A stretch of DNA of 45,646 bases from Candidatus Bathyarchaeia archaeon (lineage in GTDB: Archaea; Thermoproteota; Bathyarchaeia; 40CM-2-53-6; DTGE01): the NCBI GenBank assembly GCA_038852285.1, contig JAWCKG010000011.1, forward strand, positions 1 to 45,646, in the 5' to 3' direction. The position numbers were made by a program, and so were the translations under genes. The notes beneath the pieces are model-generated. The model worked only from the letters and a program-made list of their open reading frames with translations. It was not told the DNA's origin and did no database searches. Position 1 is the stretch's first letter. Every line of letters starts with the position of its first letter. Below are positions 6,643 through 14,793 of the stretch, one piece after another.

Positions 6643-7003
6643 CCTCGAGTACGATCCCCCAGCCCCGGCCTTGAAGGTGAGGGTCGGCAAACCGCTCTCG
6701 GACAAATACATCGAGCTTCAGGCCAAACTGGACACAGGCGCGGATATGACCGTAATCCCCGAGAGCGCGATAGATAGAGCTGGGATCATCCCAGCCAGCC
6801 GAGTCTACGTTTCAACGTTCAAGGGAGAGGAGGATGCGGAGTATACCTACTTCGTAGACCTGTCCCTACCAGGCTATGAATTCCACATGGTAGAGGTCAT
6901 CGGCTCCAAGCGTCAAGACATCCTCCTAGGCAGGGATATCCTCAACGCCCTAAGGTTAACGCTCGACGGCAAGGCCCAAACCTTCACCATAACCGACCCT
7001 TAA
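6632..7003 (+). CDS. Retropepsin-like clan AA aspartic protease
   Basis: A 123-residue single-lobe aspartic protease. It has the active-site loop AKLDTGADMTVIPESAI (Asp34-Thr-Gly-Ala), a flap-like region around STFKGEEDAEYTY, and the second signature DILLGRDIL that completes the psi loop. Length and motifs fit retropepsin-like proteins, which must dimerise to build one active site. I chose GTG 6632, which overlaps the upstream stop and leaves only the domain. A GTG at 6590 would add 14 Arg-rich residues. There is no signal peptide, so it acts in the cytoplasm. The substrate is unknown, and the overlapping RHH protein is the obvious candidate partner or target. Confidence 0.85.
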   Translation: MEYSLEYDPPAPALKVRVGKPLSDKYIELQAKLDTGADMTVIPESAIDRAGIIPASRVYVSTFKGEEDAEYTYFVDLSLPGYEFHMVEVIGSKRQDILLGRDILNALRLTLDGKAQTFTITDP

Positions 7004-7333
7004 GCTTAACACCGATTAGAAGCCTCATAACGGCGTTAAAAGATGATGCTTCAAGTTGACAAGCCCACTTCAACCGCGATCTCAAACATTAATTATCTTC
7101 GGCTTCAGCCATGCCATTTCCCACCAATGTGCGGCGTCCCTTGAACATCTTCGACGCTAAAAAGGCTCCAACCGTTTACCTGGCTCAACTCCCAATTTTC
7201 GGTTAGGAGAAAATGGATTCGTGTAAACATAGGGAAAGGTTTGCCATGACAGCACCTTTTCAAACATCCCGCGACGCGAATCATTTCACGGGATTACCCA
7301 ATATCTCGCTCAGGACCCTGTCATGGATGAGCT
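7004..7333. other. Gene-free gap downstream of the protease
   Basis: About 330 bases without a credible gene on either strand. On the reverse strand, just past the mntA stop, a different frame reads KLIHDRVLSEILGNPVK, which could be the lost C-terminus of that gene after a frameshift. This is weak. Confidence 0.35.
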
Positions 7334-7801
7334 TTACACCTCAGACATGCCCTTTCGGCGGTAAATCTCGCCTCCTCTGACGCCTGTCTCCGTTAACAGC
7401 CTAAGATCCGCGTAATGTCGAGCAGTCATATCGGCCAACCTCAGCCTCAGCTCCTCATCCCTGGAGAGGAGTAGCTTACCTCGAGTGAAGACGTAGTGCT
7501 TGAACGGCAGCGGAGCTTCGTTCAGGACCTGAACGTCCACCGAGACCCCGACCTCGATTCCCAGCCAAGCTGAGAAATCAACCGTGTAGTAGAAGGCCTT
7601 TTCAGGATCCCTTATCCAGACAGCTATGTCTAAATCCCTGAACGAGCTACCCTCTACGAAGCTTCCGTAAACATATGCGAACACGACATCATCAACGCCC
7701 AGAATCCTCCTCCTCACCTCTTCAAGGAGCTTAAGCCTCCGCTCAGCCGACAGCTCACGGCGCTTAAACTCGAGACGAGCAAAATCCGTGAACCCGCTCA
7801 T
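7334..7801 (-). CDS. mntA: MntA-type nucleotidyltransferase antitoxin (pair 4)
   Basis: A 155-residue nucleotidyltransferase with YVYGSFVEGSSFRDLDIAVW, containing Gly-Ser and the D-x-D metal site, and a later acid in GVSVDVQVLNEA. It is longer than the other MNT proteins here and matches the MntA subtype. MntA transfers AMP onto a Tyr of HepT and so neutralises it. The gene starts with a 4-base ATGA overlap at the end of the HepT gene. Order and motifs make this the one classical type VII MntA-HepT module in the island. Confidence 0.92.
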   Translation of the reverse strand: MSGFTDFARLEFKRRELSAERRLKLLEEVRRRILGVDDVVFAYVYGSFVEGSSFRDLDIAVWIRDPEKAFYYTVDFSAWLGIEVGVSVDVQVLNEAPLPFKHYVFTRGKLLLSRDEELRLRLADMTARHYADLRLLTETGVRGGEIYRRKGMSEV

Positions 7802-8220
7802 GCCCCACCCTTCTCCAAGAAGCCTCTAACATGCAGGATGAAAGTCTCAAAATCCTTTAACCCATCCTTCACGCTCTCATACACTTTATCGTCAGAGATC
7901 ACCCAATACCTGTGCACGAGCAGGTTTCTAAGCCTAGCGGCTGAGGAGAGCCGAGACGCCAATTCTCCTGGTATAACGCCCTTAACCCCAAGCCTCACAA
8001 AACACTCGGGAAACCCCTCAACCCCCTCATTAAAAACGTTCAAAAGAAGGCGCATACATATGCTGGAGGAAGCCTCCACCAGCTGGATAACAAGGTACCT
8101 CATCGAAAGCCTCTCGTGAACCGTCAACTCCCCAAACCCCTTGCCCGTGAGGCTCCTAAGCATCTGAACGGCGTCATTAATTTCCCTAACCCTAGCTTCA
8201 ATCGCCTCGTCAACAGGCAT
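7798..8220 (-). CDS. hepT: HepT-type HEPN RNase toxin (DUF86)
   Basis: A 140-residue DUF86 HEPN toxin. The catalytic R-x4-H-x-Y motif is complete in ARLRNLLVHRYWV. In studied HepT proteins Arg and His cut RNA and the Tyr is the AMPylation target of MntA. The upstream helices (MRYLVIQLVEASSSICMRLL) are typical of the dimer interface. I start it at ATG 8220 rather than 8232, because GGTGA lies eight bases before the former. MntA follows with a 4-base overlap. Confidence 0.92.
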   Translation of the reverse strand: MPVDEAIEARVREINDAVQMLRSLTGKGFGELTVHERLSMRYLVIQLVEASSSICMRLLLNVFNEGVEGFPECFVRLGVKGVIPGELASRLSSAARLRNLLVHRYWVISDDKVYESVKDGLKDFETFILHVRGFLEKGGA

Positions 8221-8282
8221 ACATCGATTCACCCTTCAACTCCAGAAACACCTTCCATTCCTCTTAACTTTATCCAATTCAA

Positions 8283-8641
8283 TCACACCGCCCACCCACC
8301 ATAAGCCATAATTTTAGCAGAACTAACAAATTCCAAACATGCTTTTTGAAGCTTTAGCTTTAAATCCCCATCCACCGATTCTGAAGGTGCTTCGCTCAAC
8401 AGCGAGATGTAAAGCTTACGATCCCTAACGATCAATTTGAGGCAGTCCAACAGTGCTTTCAGCCTCAGCTGGGGGCCTCCCTTAACGGCACACCGTCCGC
8501 CGGGATCCTTAACGCGTCCTCAAACGTGTTAGCCATCCTCAAAAGCCGTTTAAGGCTGGGTTCAGGCTTCACAACCATCCGGTATCAGTGAATTAACAGG
8601 TTTCGCAACCTAACCGTGGATTCAAAATCGCTCAAACGGCA
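8283..8641 (-). pseudogene. Decayed HepT-like HEPN gene
   Basis: Reading leftward from about 8641, one frame gives LSDFESTVRLRNLLIH, a TGA at 8587-8585, then YRMVVKPEPSLKRLLRM. This is the HepT R-N-x3-H-x-Y motif with a stop in place of the residue after His (a CGA-to-TGA change would explain it). The frame continues to another stop at 8465. After a shift, a second frame reads LRLKALLDCLKLIVRDRKLY and runs to 8283. The remnant has no intact start. It lies head-to-tail upstream of the intact HepT gene, so it may be an older copy of a similar module. Confidence 0.5.
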
Positions 8642-8831
8642 ACTCCTAGCCTTTCGTAATCCACCGCATACCCATACGCGAATCGAAAGCTGAGGCGAAT
8701 CTACGGCGGATAGATGTCTAGCCCAACCCTACTCAAAACCCTATGCTTAACGGGTTCGGCGGTAGGTGCTCACATCGACAGCTGTCATACTTTAGGCAAT
8801 AATACTTCATAATTATTATCACATTAACCCC

Positions 8832-8900
8832 ATGAGCTTTGTTTCAGTTAGAGTTTCCAAAGAGCTTAAGGAAAAGATGAGAGGTGTGATACTCAACTAA
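8832..8900 (+). pseudogene. Truncated VapB-type antitoxin stub
   Basis: ATG 8832 opens only 22 codons, MSFVSVRVSKELKEKMRG and four more, before TAA. This matches the N-terminal strand and first helix of archaeal VapB (RHH) antitoxins, which normally run to 70-90 residues. About 160 bases further on, 9061-9114 reads KHGVDLMDLSVYAYMEA and stops, reminiscent of the end of a PIN toxin. This could be the last trace of a deleted vapBC pair. No gene is seen in the rest of 8642-9138. Confidence 0.55.
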
Positions 8901-9097
8901 TCTTCATATTCGACGGACTGAACTAAGGATTCCAACGTGAACTCTTAATCTCCAAAGGGCACAATAGAGCATCCACGAATTTGAACGATGTGAGCGAAGC
9001 GACCAACGCAAAACACGCCCCACATCGCTTAGAACCCTCAAACCACCCTCAAGTACCCTAAAACACGGCGTCGACCTGATGGACCTAAGCGTCTACG

Positions 9098-9106
9098 CTT
9101 ATATGG
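9098..9106 (+). promoter_or_regulatory. TATA box of lysS
   Basis: CTTATATGG is centred about 37 bases upstream of ATG 9139, giving a transcription start near 9127 and a leader of about a dozen bases. Confidence 0.5.
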
Positions 9107-9138
9107 AGGCGTAGGCTTTTAACATCACCGGTGCGTCG

Positions 9139-10752
9139 ATGAGCTTAAAGGTCATCGGCAGGGGCACCTGGCTGGACAAGGTTGCCCACGAGCTGATTGA
9201 AAGGGAGAAAAGGCTGAGGGGAACCCCCAAACGCATCAGGGTTGAAAGCGGCCTAGGCGCTTCAGGCTTCCCCCATCTAGGCAGCTTCGCAGACGCGGCT
9301 CGAGCCTACGGGGTGAAGCTCGCCGTCGAAGACGCCGGCTACCCCTCAGAGTACATAGCCTTCTCCGACGACATGGACGGGTTGAGAAAGGTTCCAGCCG
9401 GGCTGCCGAAGCGTTTAAAAGAGCACTTAGGCCGCCCAGTATCCGAGATCCCAGACCCCTTCAAATGCCATGAAAGCTTCGGAGCCCATATGAGCTCCCA
9501 ACTCCTAGACGCCCTCGACAGATGCGGCGTCCAGTACAGGTTCATATCCGCCACCCAAGCCTATAAGGAAGGCCTACTCAACCAGGAGATAAAGACGATT
9601 TTAAACCACGCCGACCAGGTTGGGGAAATCATAAGAAGAGAGCTTTCCCAGGAAAAATACTTGGAAGCCCTACCATACTTCCCCATCTGCGAGAAATGCG
9701 GACGCATATACACAACCAAGGCGCATAAATGGATCCCTGAAGAGGAAAGAATACTGTATCGATGCGAAGGAGGCGCGTTGAAAGGGGCTGAGTTGAAGGG
9801 ATGCGGATACAAAGGCGAAGTCGACTACCGCCAGGGGAGGGGGAAACTCAGCTGGAAGGCAGAATTCGCGGCTCGCTGGTCAGCCTTAAACATCAGCTTC
9901 GAAGCCTATGGAAAAGACATAGCGGACAGCGTTCGAGTAAACGACACCGTCATGAAAGAGGTTTTAGGCAAGCCCCCACCATACCATGTGAGATATGAGA
10001 TGTTCCTTGATAAAACCGGGCGAAAGATCTCAAAGTCAACCGGCAACGTGTTCACCCCCCAAACCTGGCTGAGATACGGATCACCCAGCTCCCTACTGCT
10101 ATTGATGTTCAAGAGAATCGTGGGCACGAGAGAGCTTTCAATCGAAGACATCCCTAAATACATGGATGAGCACGACTGGCTGGAGCAAGTCTACTTCGGC
10201 ATGAAAAAAGTCTCTGACGAAAAAGAGCTCGCCAAGCTGAAAGGCCTATACGAGTACTGCCACCTCCTCAAACCCCCGGCGGAGCCCTCAACACACATCC
10301 CATACAACACGTTAGTGCAGTTGGCCTCAGTCGCCCCGAAAGGATTAGAGAAAAGCTTCATAGCCGAGAAACTAAAGAAGTATGGTTACAGGGTCGCGGA
10401 GGATGTCGCTGAACGGATACAGTACGCCGTCAACTGGTCCCGAGACTTCCCATCCGAAGAAGCCCCAAAAGAGAGAGTTCAGTTGACCGAGCCTGAAAGG
10501 CAAGCCCTCCTAGAGCTTGCGGGAAAGCTTAAGCATTGCCGGGGCGGGGAAGAGGCTCAGACAGCGGTTTTCGAAGCCGCCCGATCGAAAAACATACCGG
10601 TGAAAAGGTTCTTCAACATCCTATACCTCATACTGCTCGGGAAAGACTCAGGCCCAAAGCTAGGACCCTTCATCGCCACCCTCGGCGCATCCGAAGTGGC
10701 TGAGAAACTGGAAAAAGCCGCGGCGCACACCAAAATCCTGGAGGCGGGTTAA
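9139..10752 (+). CDS. lysS: Class I lysyl-tRNA synthetase
   Basis: A 537-residue LysRS of the archaeal class I type. The HIGH-equivalent is GASGFPHLGSFADA near residue 36 and the KMSKS loop is KISKSTGN near residue 298. A zinc-binding insert shows CEKCGR with a following Cys pair (CEGG, GCGY). It charges tRNA-Lys in the cytoplasm and is unrelated in fold to the class II LysRS of bacteria and eukaryotes. Length is normal for the family and nothing is missing. The phosphoesterase gene starts three bases after its stop, so the two are probably co-transcribed. Confidence 0.97.
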   Translation: MSLKVIGRGTWLDKVAHELIEREKRLRGTPKRIRVESGLGASGFPHLGSFADAARAYGVKLAVEDAGYPSEYIAFSDDMDGLRKVPAGLPKRLKEHLGRPVSEIPDPFKCHESFGAHMSSQLLDALDRCGVQYRFISATQAYKEGLLNQEIKTILNHADQVGEIIRRELSQEKYLEALPYFPICEKCGRIYTTKAHKWIPEEERILYRCEGGALKGAELKGCGYKGEVDYRQGRGKLSWKAEFAARWSALNISFEAYGKDIADSVRVNDTVMKEVLGKPPPYHVRYEMFLDKTGRKISKSTGNVFTPQTWLRYGSPSSLLLLMFKRIVGTRELSIEDIPKYMDEHDWLEQVYFGMKKVSDEKELAKLKGLYEYCHLLKPPAEPSTHIPYNTLVQLASVAPKGLEKSFIAEKLKKYGYRVAEDVAERIQYAVNWSRDFPSEEAPKERVQLTEPERQALLELAGKLKHCRGGEEAQTAVFEAARSKNIPVKRFFNILYLILLGKDSGPKLGPFIATLGASEVAEKLEKAAAHTKILEAG

Positions 10753-10755
10753 GAG

Positions 10756-11229
10756 TTGAGCGAAGAAGAGAAGTTAAAGGAATATCGTGGGAAGAGGGAC
10801 TTCAACGCGACCCCGGAGCCGAAGGGAAAAAGCCTCCCTAAAAGCTCAGGCGCGTTAAAATACGTGGTTCAAGAGCATTACGCCACGCATCTCCACTACG
10901 ACCTTAGGCTTGAAATGGACGGCGTGTTGAAGAGCTGGGCCGTGCCCAAAGGCGTTCCGGTCGGGACGGATGCCCGCCGCCTCGCGGTTCAAACAGAAGA
11001 CCACCCAGTCGAATACGCTGAGTTTGAAGGAATAATCCCTGAAGGCGAGTATGGCGCTGGATCCGTTAAAATCTGGGATAAAGGATCCTACACCCCGGTG
11101 GAGAAAAGCGAAAACAAGCTGATCATAGACCTGAACGGCGAAAAGGTTAAGGGCAGATACTGCTTGATTCGCTTCAAGCCAAAGGAAAACCCAAAAAACT
11201 GGCTTCTATTCCGCGTCAAGAAAGATTAA
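10756..11229 (+). CDS. Stand-alone LigD-type 3'-phosphoesterase
   Basis: A 157-residue protein matching the PE domain of bacterial LigD. EHYATHLHYDLRLEMDG carries the His, His, Asp and Arg that bind Mn2+ and phosphate, and QTEDHPVEYAEFEG carries the second His and the Tyr. In LigD this domain removes 3'-ribonucleosides and 3'-phosphates to prepare DNA ends for ligation. Free-standing archaeal versions have the same activity. Start TTG 10756 lies three bases after the lysS stop. No ligase or Ku is nearby, so it may act in general DNA or RNA end repair. Confidence 0.92.
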   Translation: MSEEEKLKEYRGKRDFNATPEPKGKSLPKSSGALKYVVQEHYATHLHYDLRLEMDGVLKSWAVPKGVPVGTDARRLAVQTEDHPVEYAEFEGIIPEGEYGAGSVKIWDKGSYTPVEKSENKLIIDLNGEKVKGRYCLIRFKPKENPKNWLLFRVKKD

Positions 11230-11248
11230 TCAATGATTAATTGTTTGG

Positions 11249-11824
11249 TTAGCCAGCCTCTAAAACGGGTTGAGCGCAGCCACATCGAGGACAGTACACA
11301 GCCTCCCAGCCCAACGCCTCTCCGCAACCCACGCAATATTTGCGGAACGCCATGCTCCTCAACGCGATCCCAACCTTCTGTCGTTCGGAGGGGCCCCGCA
11401 TCCTCTCCGGTCTGGCGTCGACTACGATGGTTCCGGCGAGCCTGTCCCCCAGCCTCTGCTTGTTAGCGGACCTTAAAATTGAAATAATTCCTACGATGTA
11501 TAGTCCTGGAAGCATGTCGACAAGCCTTAAAAAGTTTCTAACGAAAGCCGCGCCGAAACCGCATGGACCACCCCTCTCCCTCAACACCTTCAACCTGAGA
11601 AGCCTCTTGCCCAGCGAAGCGCCTGAAAAGCCCTCCATAACAGTAAAGTATCCAACTTGGATGAAGAGGTAGATGCCCAACGCCACGTACAGCTCCCCCA
11701 ACGGTAAAGGATCACCGAACAAGGCCATGTTCAATCCTGAGAACAACGCGGCTAACACAAAGCTGTCGACGAGGTAGGCTAAAAGCCTCGGCCCCAAACC
11801 CTTACATTCAAAGGCCTCCAACAT
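11249..11824 (-). CDS. RDD-family membrane protein with C-terminal zinc ribbon
   Basis: A 191-residue protein. It starts with the RDD-type GPRLLAYLVDSFVLAALF helix (the Arg and Asp of the family), followed by a second helix (ELYVALGIYLFIQVGYF) and a third near SILRSANKQRLGDRLAG. TSAGKR-like motif GASLGKRLLRLKV is present. The C-terminus adds a zinc ribbon: CVGCGEAL and CPRCGCAQP (four Cys in two knuckles). RDD proteins are poorly understood membrane proteins, some linked to Na+ or Li+ export. The cytoplasmic zinc ribbon suggests a sensing or docking role. It converges on the phosphoesterase gene, leaving 19 bases between the stops. Confidence 0.88.
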   Translation of the reverse strand: MLEAFECKGLGPRLLAYLVDSFVLAALFSGLNMALFGDPLPLGELYVALGIYLFIQVGYFTVMEGFSGASLGKRLLRLKVLRERGGPCGFGAAFVRNFLRLVDMLPGLYIVGIISILRSANKQRLGDRLAGTIVVDARPERMRGPSERQKVGIALRSMAFRKYCVGCGEALGWEAVYCPRCGCAQPVLEAG

Positions 11825-11972
11825 CCTTCAACTTTCATCAAAGATTTTGAGCTTAAACCAAGCTTATTTTCCACTCAACTTAAAAACTTATTTCACCGAA
11901 TACGGATTAAAATCCTAGAAAAGCCATGTCAATGATTCTTCACCTACCCCCCGCGTCCAGGTTGCTGAAACC

Positions 11973-12662
11973 CTAACCGGATGAGAAACCAACGTTGGTC
12001 AGCTTTAGGCTTCGAGTTTTCCACCTCACCGTGAAATCCCCGTTTAAGCTAAAGATCAAGCCGTCAAGGTAATCAGGCCACCCCTCTTCTTCATGCCTCA
12101 CCTTAAGATAGAGGTCCCTAACGGCCAATATGTTCCAGTCATGCGACACATACACATGCAACGCAAACGAATTGTCCTCTTCTTGAAGAAGGCTTTTTAC
12201 CTCAGCTATGAGCTGTGAAGTCACTTTCCACGGGTCATCCATGACCCTTTCATCCACCTCGCCATTCAACCATCTTCTCGCGAAAACCTCGAACCCCACT
12301 TTTTCAATTTCCCTGACGATTTCACGGGGCTTAAGCATGAATCCAGGGCTGAGGAACTCCCTCACCCCCATGAACTGAACAGATCTCCCAGCCGAGGATG
12401 CCCCTTCAAATATGTGTTTCGCCGTGTCTCCGCATCTTGGAACCGGACTGTGGTAAATTTTAATCAACCTCCCCTCTGGAAGGGCCTTCCCAAACTCTAG
12501 GGACGCCTCCAAACCCTCTGGCAAGAGTGGAAGATGATAGTAATCGTCGCCTGTGGGATCAGACCGGGCGGCGTGGCGTATGAGCGCAGCCACCCTTCTG
12601 GAAGGATTCCGTTTGAGCAAATCTACAAGTTGGCCTCCGCTGTCCTTTCCCTTCAACTCCAA
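11973..12662 (-). CDS. Histidine phosphatase superfamily protein
   Basis: A 229-residue protein with the branch-1 histidine-phosphatase core. LIRHAARSD is the phospho-His loop (normally R-H-G/A-x-R), IYHSPVPRCGDTA supplies the second Arg, and HVYVSHDWNI supplies the second catalytic His. The middle FEVFARRWLNGEV region is a helical cap. Members range from phosphoglycerate mutase to nonspecific phosphatases, so the substrate is unknown. The N-terminal 25 residues before the core are unusual. It lies 76 bases downstream of the AOR gene on the same strand, and linkage is uncertain. Confidence 0.85.
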   Translation of the reverse strand: MELKGKDSGGQLVDLLKRNPSRRVAALIRHAARSDPTGDDYYHLPLLPEGLEASLEFGKALPEGRLIKIYHSPVPRCGDTAKHIFEGASSAGRSVQFMGVREFLSPGFMLKPREIVREIEKVGFEVFARRWLNGEVDERVMDDPWKVTSQLIAEVKSLLQEEDNSFALHVYVSHDWNILAVRDLYLKVRHEEEGWPDYLDGLIFSLNGDFTVRWKTRSLKLTNVGFSSG

Positions 12663-12738
12663 CCCCTTTCAACTACGCCTTAGCGTAACGTCAACCATTG
12701 AAGGCCTTTCTCTTCTCAACGCGGATTACCGCTCACCG

Positions 12739-14628
12739 TTAAGTGTGGGGAAGATGCTGGACGGCCCATCCGACATCAAGTTCGTAGAGCTTTTCAGCTG
12801 TGGGGACACCCTCATCATCCCAACCCATCATCCTATAATAGATCTTCTTACACTTCTCCAATTCATCGCCAGTGATTCTTTCACCCGCGATCGGCCCTCG
12901 GCTGAATGGTTGAGCGAACCTACCTGGGAGGCGGTCATCCTCCGCTGTAAATCCCTCCCTTACGTTGAAAACCCTGGCCAACGTGGCCGCCCTCTCCCCT
13001 ATCTTCATCAGCTCCCATGTGGTCGTGTTCCACCCTGTTATGGCGTTAACCAAGCGAGGCGTATTATCGTAGAACCAAGGCGTAAAGTAGCATATCACGG
13101 CGGAGTTCGTGAAATGCCTCCAATTGGACGCGTAAACCAGTAACCTGACCTTCTCGGGATCAAGAGAGTTAGCTGGCATAGGCTCCAAGACCCCCAACGC
13201 CTGTATGGCCTTCATGCTCTCACCCCAACCCTGAAACAGGGTATCATGCAAGTTGTGGCAGTGATCGGCTCCAGTGGGTGAAACCGCGTAACCGACTCCA
13301 AGCCCCTTTTTCAAGCGTGGTTCATGCATAGGAATCTCCAACCCCTTCACGTGCATCGCGTACTCGTAAGCGTTTCCACCGATCTTCTCAGCAGCCCTCC
13401 TCACACCCTCACCTAACATCTGTCCAAGGCCTCGCCTCTCACCTATCATCCTCACCGTTTCAACCATGGCCTCCGCGTCGCCGAACTTAAGGGAGAAGCC
13501 CCCAGCATCCTCCAGGCCTATTAACCCTTTCATATAGCATTCCATGGCGAAGGCTACGCATACACCGGTCGAAATTGTGTCCAGCCCATAGGCGTTGCAT
13601 ATTTCATTGGCCTTCGCGATGGCCTTCAGATCCTTTACCCCGCAGTTAGATCCTAAAGCGGCTAATGTCTCGTATTCAGGTCCACCGTACACCGGGTCGA
13701 CGAGGTATGGCTCATCAACCTTAACGGTTCGCTTACAGTTTATCACACATCCGTAACAGGTGTGTCTGCCTGTTAAGATGGTTTCAACCATCCTTTCCCC
13801 TGAGATTTCCTCAGCGCCCTCAAACTCGCCCTCAGCGAAGTTTCGGGTCGGTAAACCGCTTGAAGCGTTCAAGCTGAGCAATCCTCCACCGGTCCCCGTT
13901 TCCCTCAGGCTTTTCAACGTCCTGCCGATGGGCAACTCCAAGTCCGGGTTATCCGACACCCATCGAGCCAGCTCCCTCACCGTTTCAGCGTCCGCCATTT
14001 CAGGCGCATGAGCACCACGAACAACAACGGCTTTCAGGTTTTTAGAACCCATCACCGCCCCCATGCCGGTTCTCCCAGCGAAGTGTGTGAGGTCATTCGC
14101 GATACAGGCGTACCTAACCCCTTTTTCACCAGCAGGCCCTATCAACGCCGTTCTAATGTTCCTTCCCAACTCGCTTCGAAGCAGCTCGTCAGCCCGGCCT
14201 GTCACCAAACCCCACAGGTGCTCGGCGTCCCTGATCTCCACCTCCCCATCGTGAACCCAAAGGTATGAGGGGTTTTCAGCCCGACCTGAGATGACTATGG
14301 CGTCGAACCCAGATCTCTTCAACTCAGAACCCCAGTAACCTCCAACCTCCGAGCAACCAAACCCATTAGTGAGGGGGGACTTACCGCCGACGCTGTTCCG
14401 CCCTGAACCTGTAAATGGATGGCCTGTCATAACGCCTGAGGCGAATATCAGAAGGTTCTCTGGGCCCAGAGGATCCGCGGAAGGCTTAACCTCCCTCAGC
14501 AAATAGTAGGCGATTAAGGCTTCTCCGCCAAAGTATTGTCGATAAAACCTTTCAGGTGGCTCATCAACGGAAATCTTACCATCGGAGAGGTCGACTCTAA
14601 GAACCTTCCCACAATACCCAAACGTCAT
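12739..14628 (-). CDS. Aldehyde ferredoxin oxidoreductase family protein
   Basis: A tungstopterin enzyme of the AOR family, about 629 residues. YCGKVLRVDLSDGKI opens domain 1, and SGRNSVGGKSPLTNG and AGRTGMGAVMGSKNLKAV bind the pterin phosphates. CYGCVINC provides three Cys of the [4Fe-4S] cluster, and AVICYF near residue 520 is the probable fourth. Such enzymes oxidise aldehydes to acids and reduce ferredoxin. The aldehyde range (AOR, GOR or others) cannot be told from sequence alone. A frame opens at ATG 14646, but family members begin close to Gly-Tyr-x-Gly-Lys, which favours ATG 14628. A TATA-like TTTAA stretch stands about 27 bases upstream, suggesting a leaderless message. Confidence 0.94.
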   Translation of the reverse strand: MTFGYCGKVLRVDLSDGKISVDEPPERFYRQYFGGEALIAYYLLREVKPSADPLGPENLLIFASGVMTGHPFTGSGRNSVGGKSPLTNGFGCSEVGGYWGSELKRSGFDAIVISGRAENPSYLWVHDGEVEIRDAEHLWGLVTGRADELLRSELGRNIRTALIGPAGEKGVRYACIANDLTHFAGRTGMGAVMGSKNLKAVVVRGAHAPEMADAETVRELARWVSDNPDLELPIGRTLKSLRETGTGGGLLSLNASSGLPTRNFAEGEFEGAEEISGERMVETILTGRHTCYGCVINCKRTVKVDEPYLVDPVYGGPEYETLAALGSNCGVKDLKAIAKANEICNAYGLDTISTGVCVAFAMECYMKGLIGLEDAGGFSLKFGDAEAMVETVRMIGERRGLGQMLGEGVRRAAEKIGGNAYEYAMHVKGLEIPMHEPRLKKGLGVGYAVSPTGADHCHNLHDTLFQGWGESMKAIQALGVLEPMPANSLDPEKVRLLVYASNWRHFTNSAVICYFTPWFYDNTPRLVNAITGWNTTTWELMKIGERAATLARVFNVREGFTAEDDRLPGRFAQPFSRGPIAGERITGDELEKCKKIYYRMMGWDDEGVPTAEKLYELDVGWAVQHLPHT

Positions 14629-14696
14629 TGAACAACTCACATCCACATATTGGTTAAATTATCTCATCCTTTTTAATCAGGAGGGTTGGCGAACAC

Positions 14697-14704
14697 CTTA
14701 TAAA
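14697..14704 (+). promoter_or_regulatory. TATA box of the tRNA-Arg gene
   Basis: CTTATAAA is spaced about 26 bases ahead of the first base of the tRNA (14727), the canonical archaeal distance. Confidence 0.75.
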
Positions 14705-14757
14705 CATATAGTCGCCGATAAAACTTGGGCCCGTAGTCTAGTCAGGACAGGACGCTG

Positions 14758-14771
14758 AGCAACACGCGTAA
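14758..14771 (+). other. tRNA intron 1, bulge-helix-bulge, at position 29/30
   Basis: The 14 bases interrupt the 5' strand of the anticodon stem. The surrounding RNA folds as a complete bulge-helix-bulge: outer helix CAGG/CCUG, central 4-bp helix ACGC/GCGU, and three-base bulges UGA and AAG. Cutting after the second base of each bulge releases exactly this segment and restores the stem CUG+GC. Introns at 29/30 are non-canonical and are known mostly from Thermoproteota-type archaea. Confidence 0.85.
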
Positions 14772-14779
14772 GCCTGCGG

Positions 14780-14793
14780 ACCTTATGGAGGAC
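14780..14793 (+). other. tRNA intron 2, at the canonical 37/38 position
   Basis: A second 14-base insert follows the anticodon. Its removal is needed to give a seven-base anticodon loop. Boundaries could be one base later (14781-14794), because both junctions carry an A. Unlike intron 1, no clean 4-bp central helix is visible. Only an internal CCU/AGG stem and a UG/CA pair can be drawn, so it would be a relaxed motif. Confidence 0.65.

Noticed and set aside
8983-9025. CGATGTG / CACATCG inverted repeat before lysS
   Set aside because: Only seven bases long with a wide loop, which is expected by chance at this scale.
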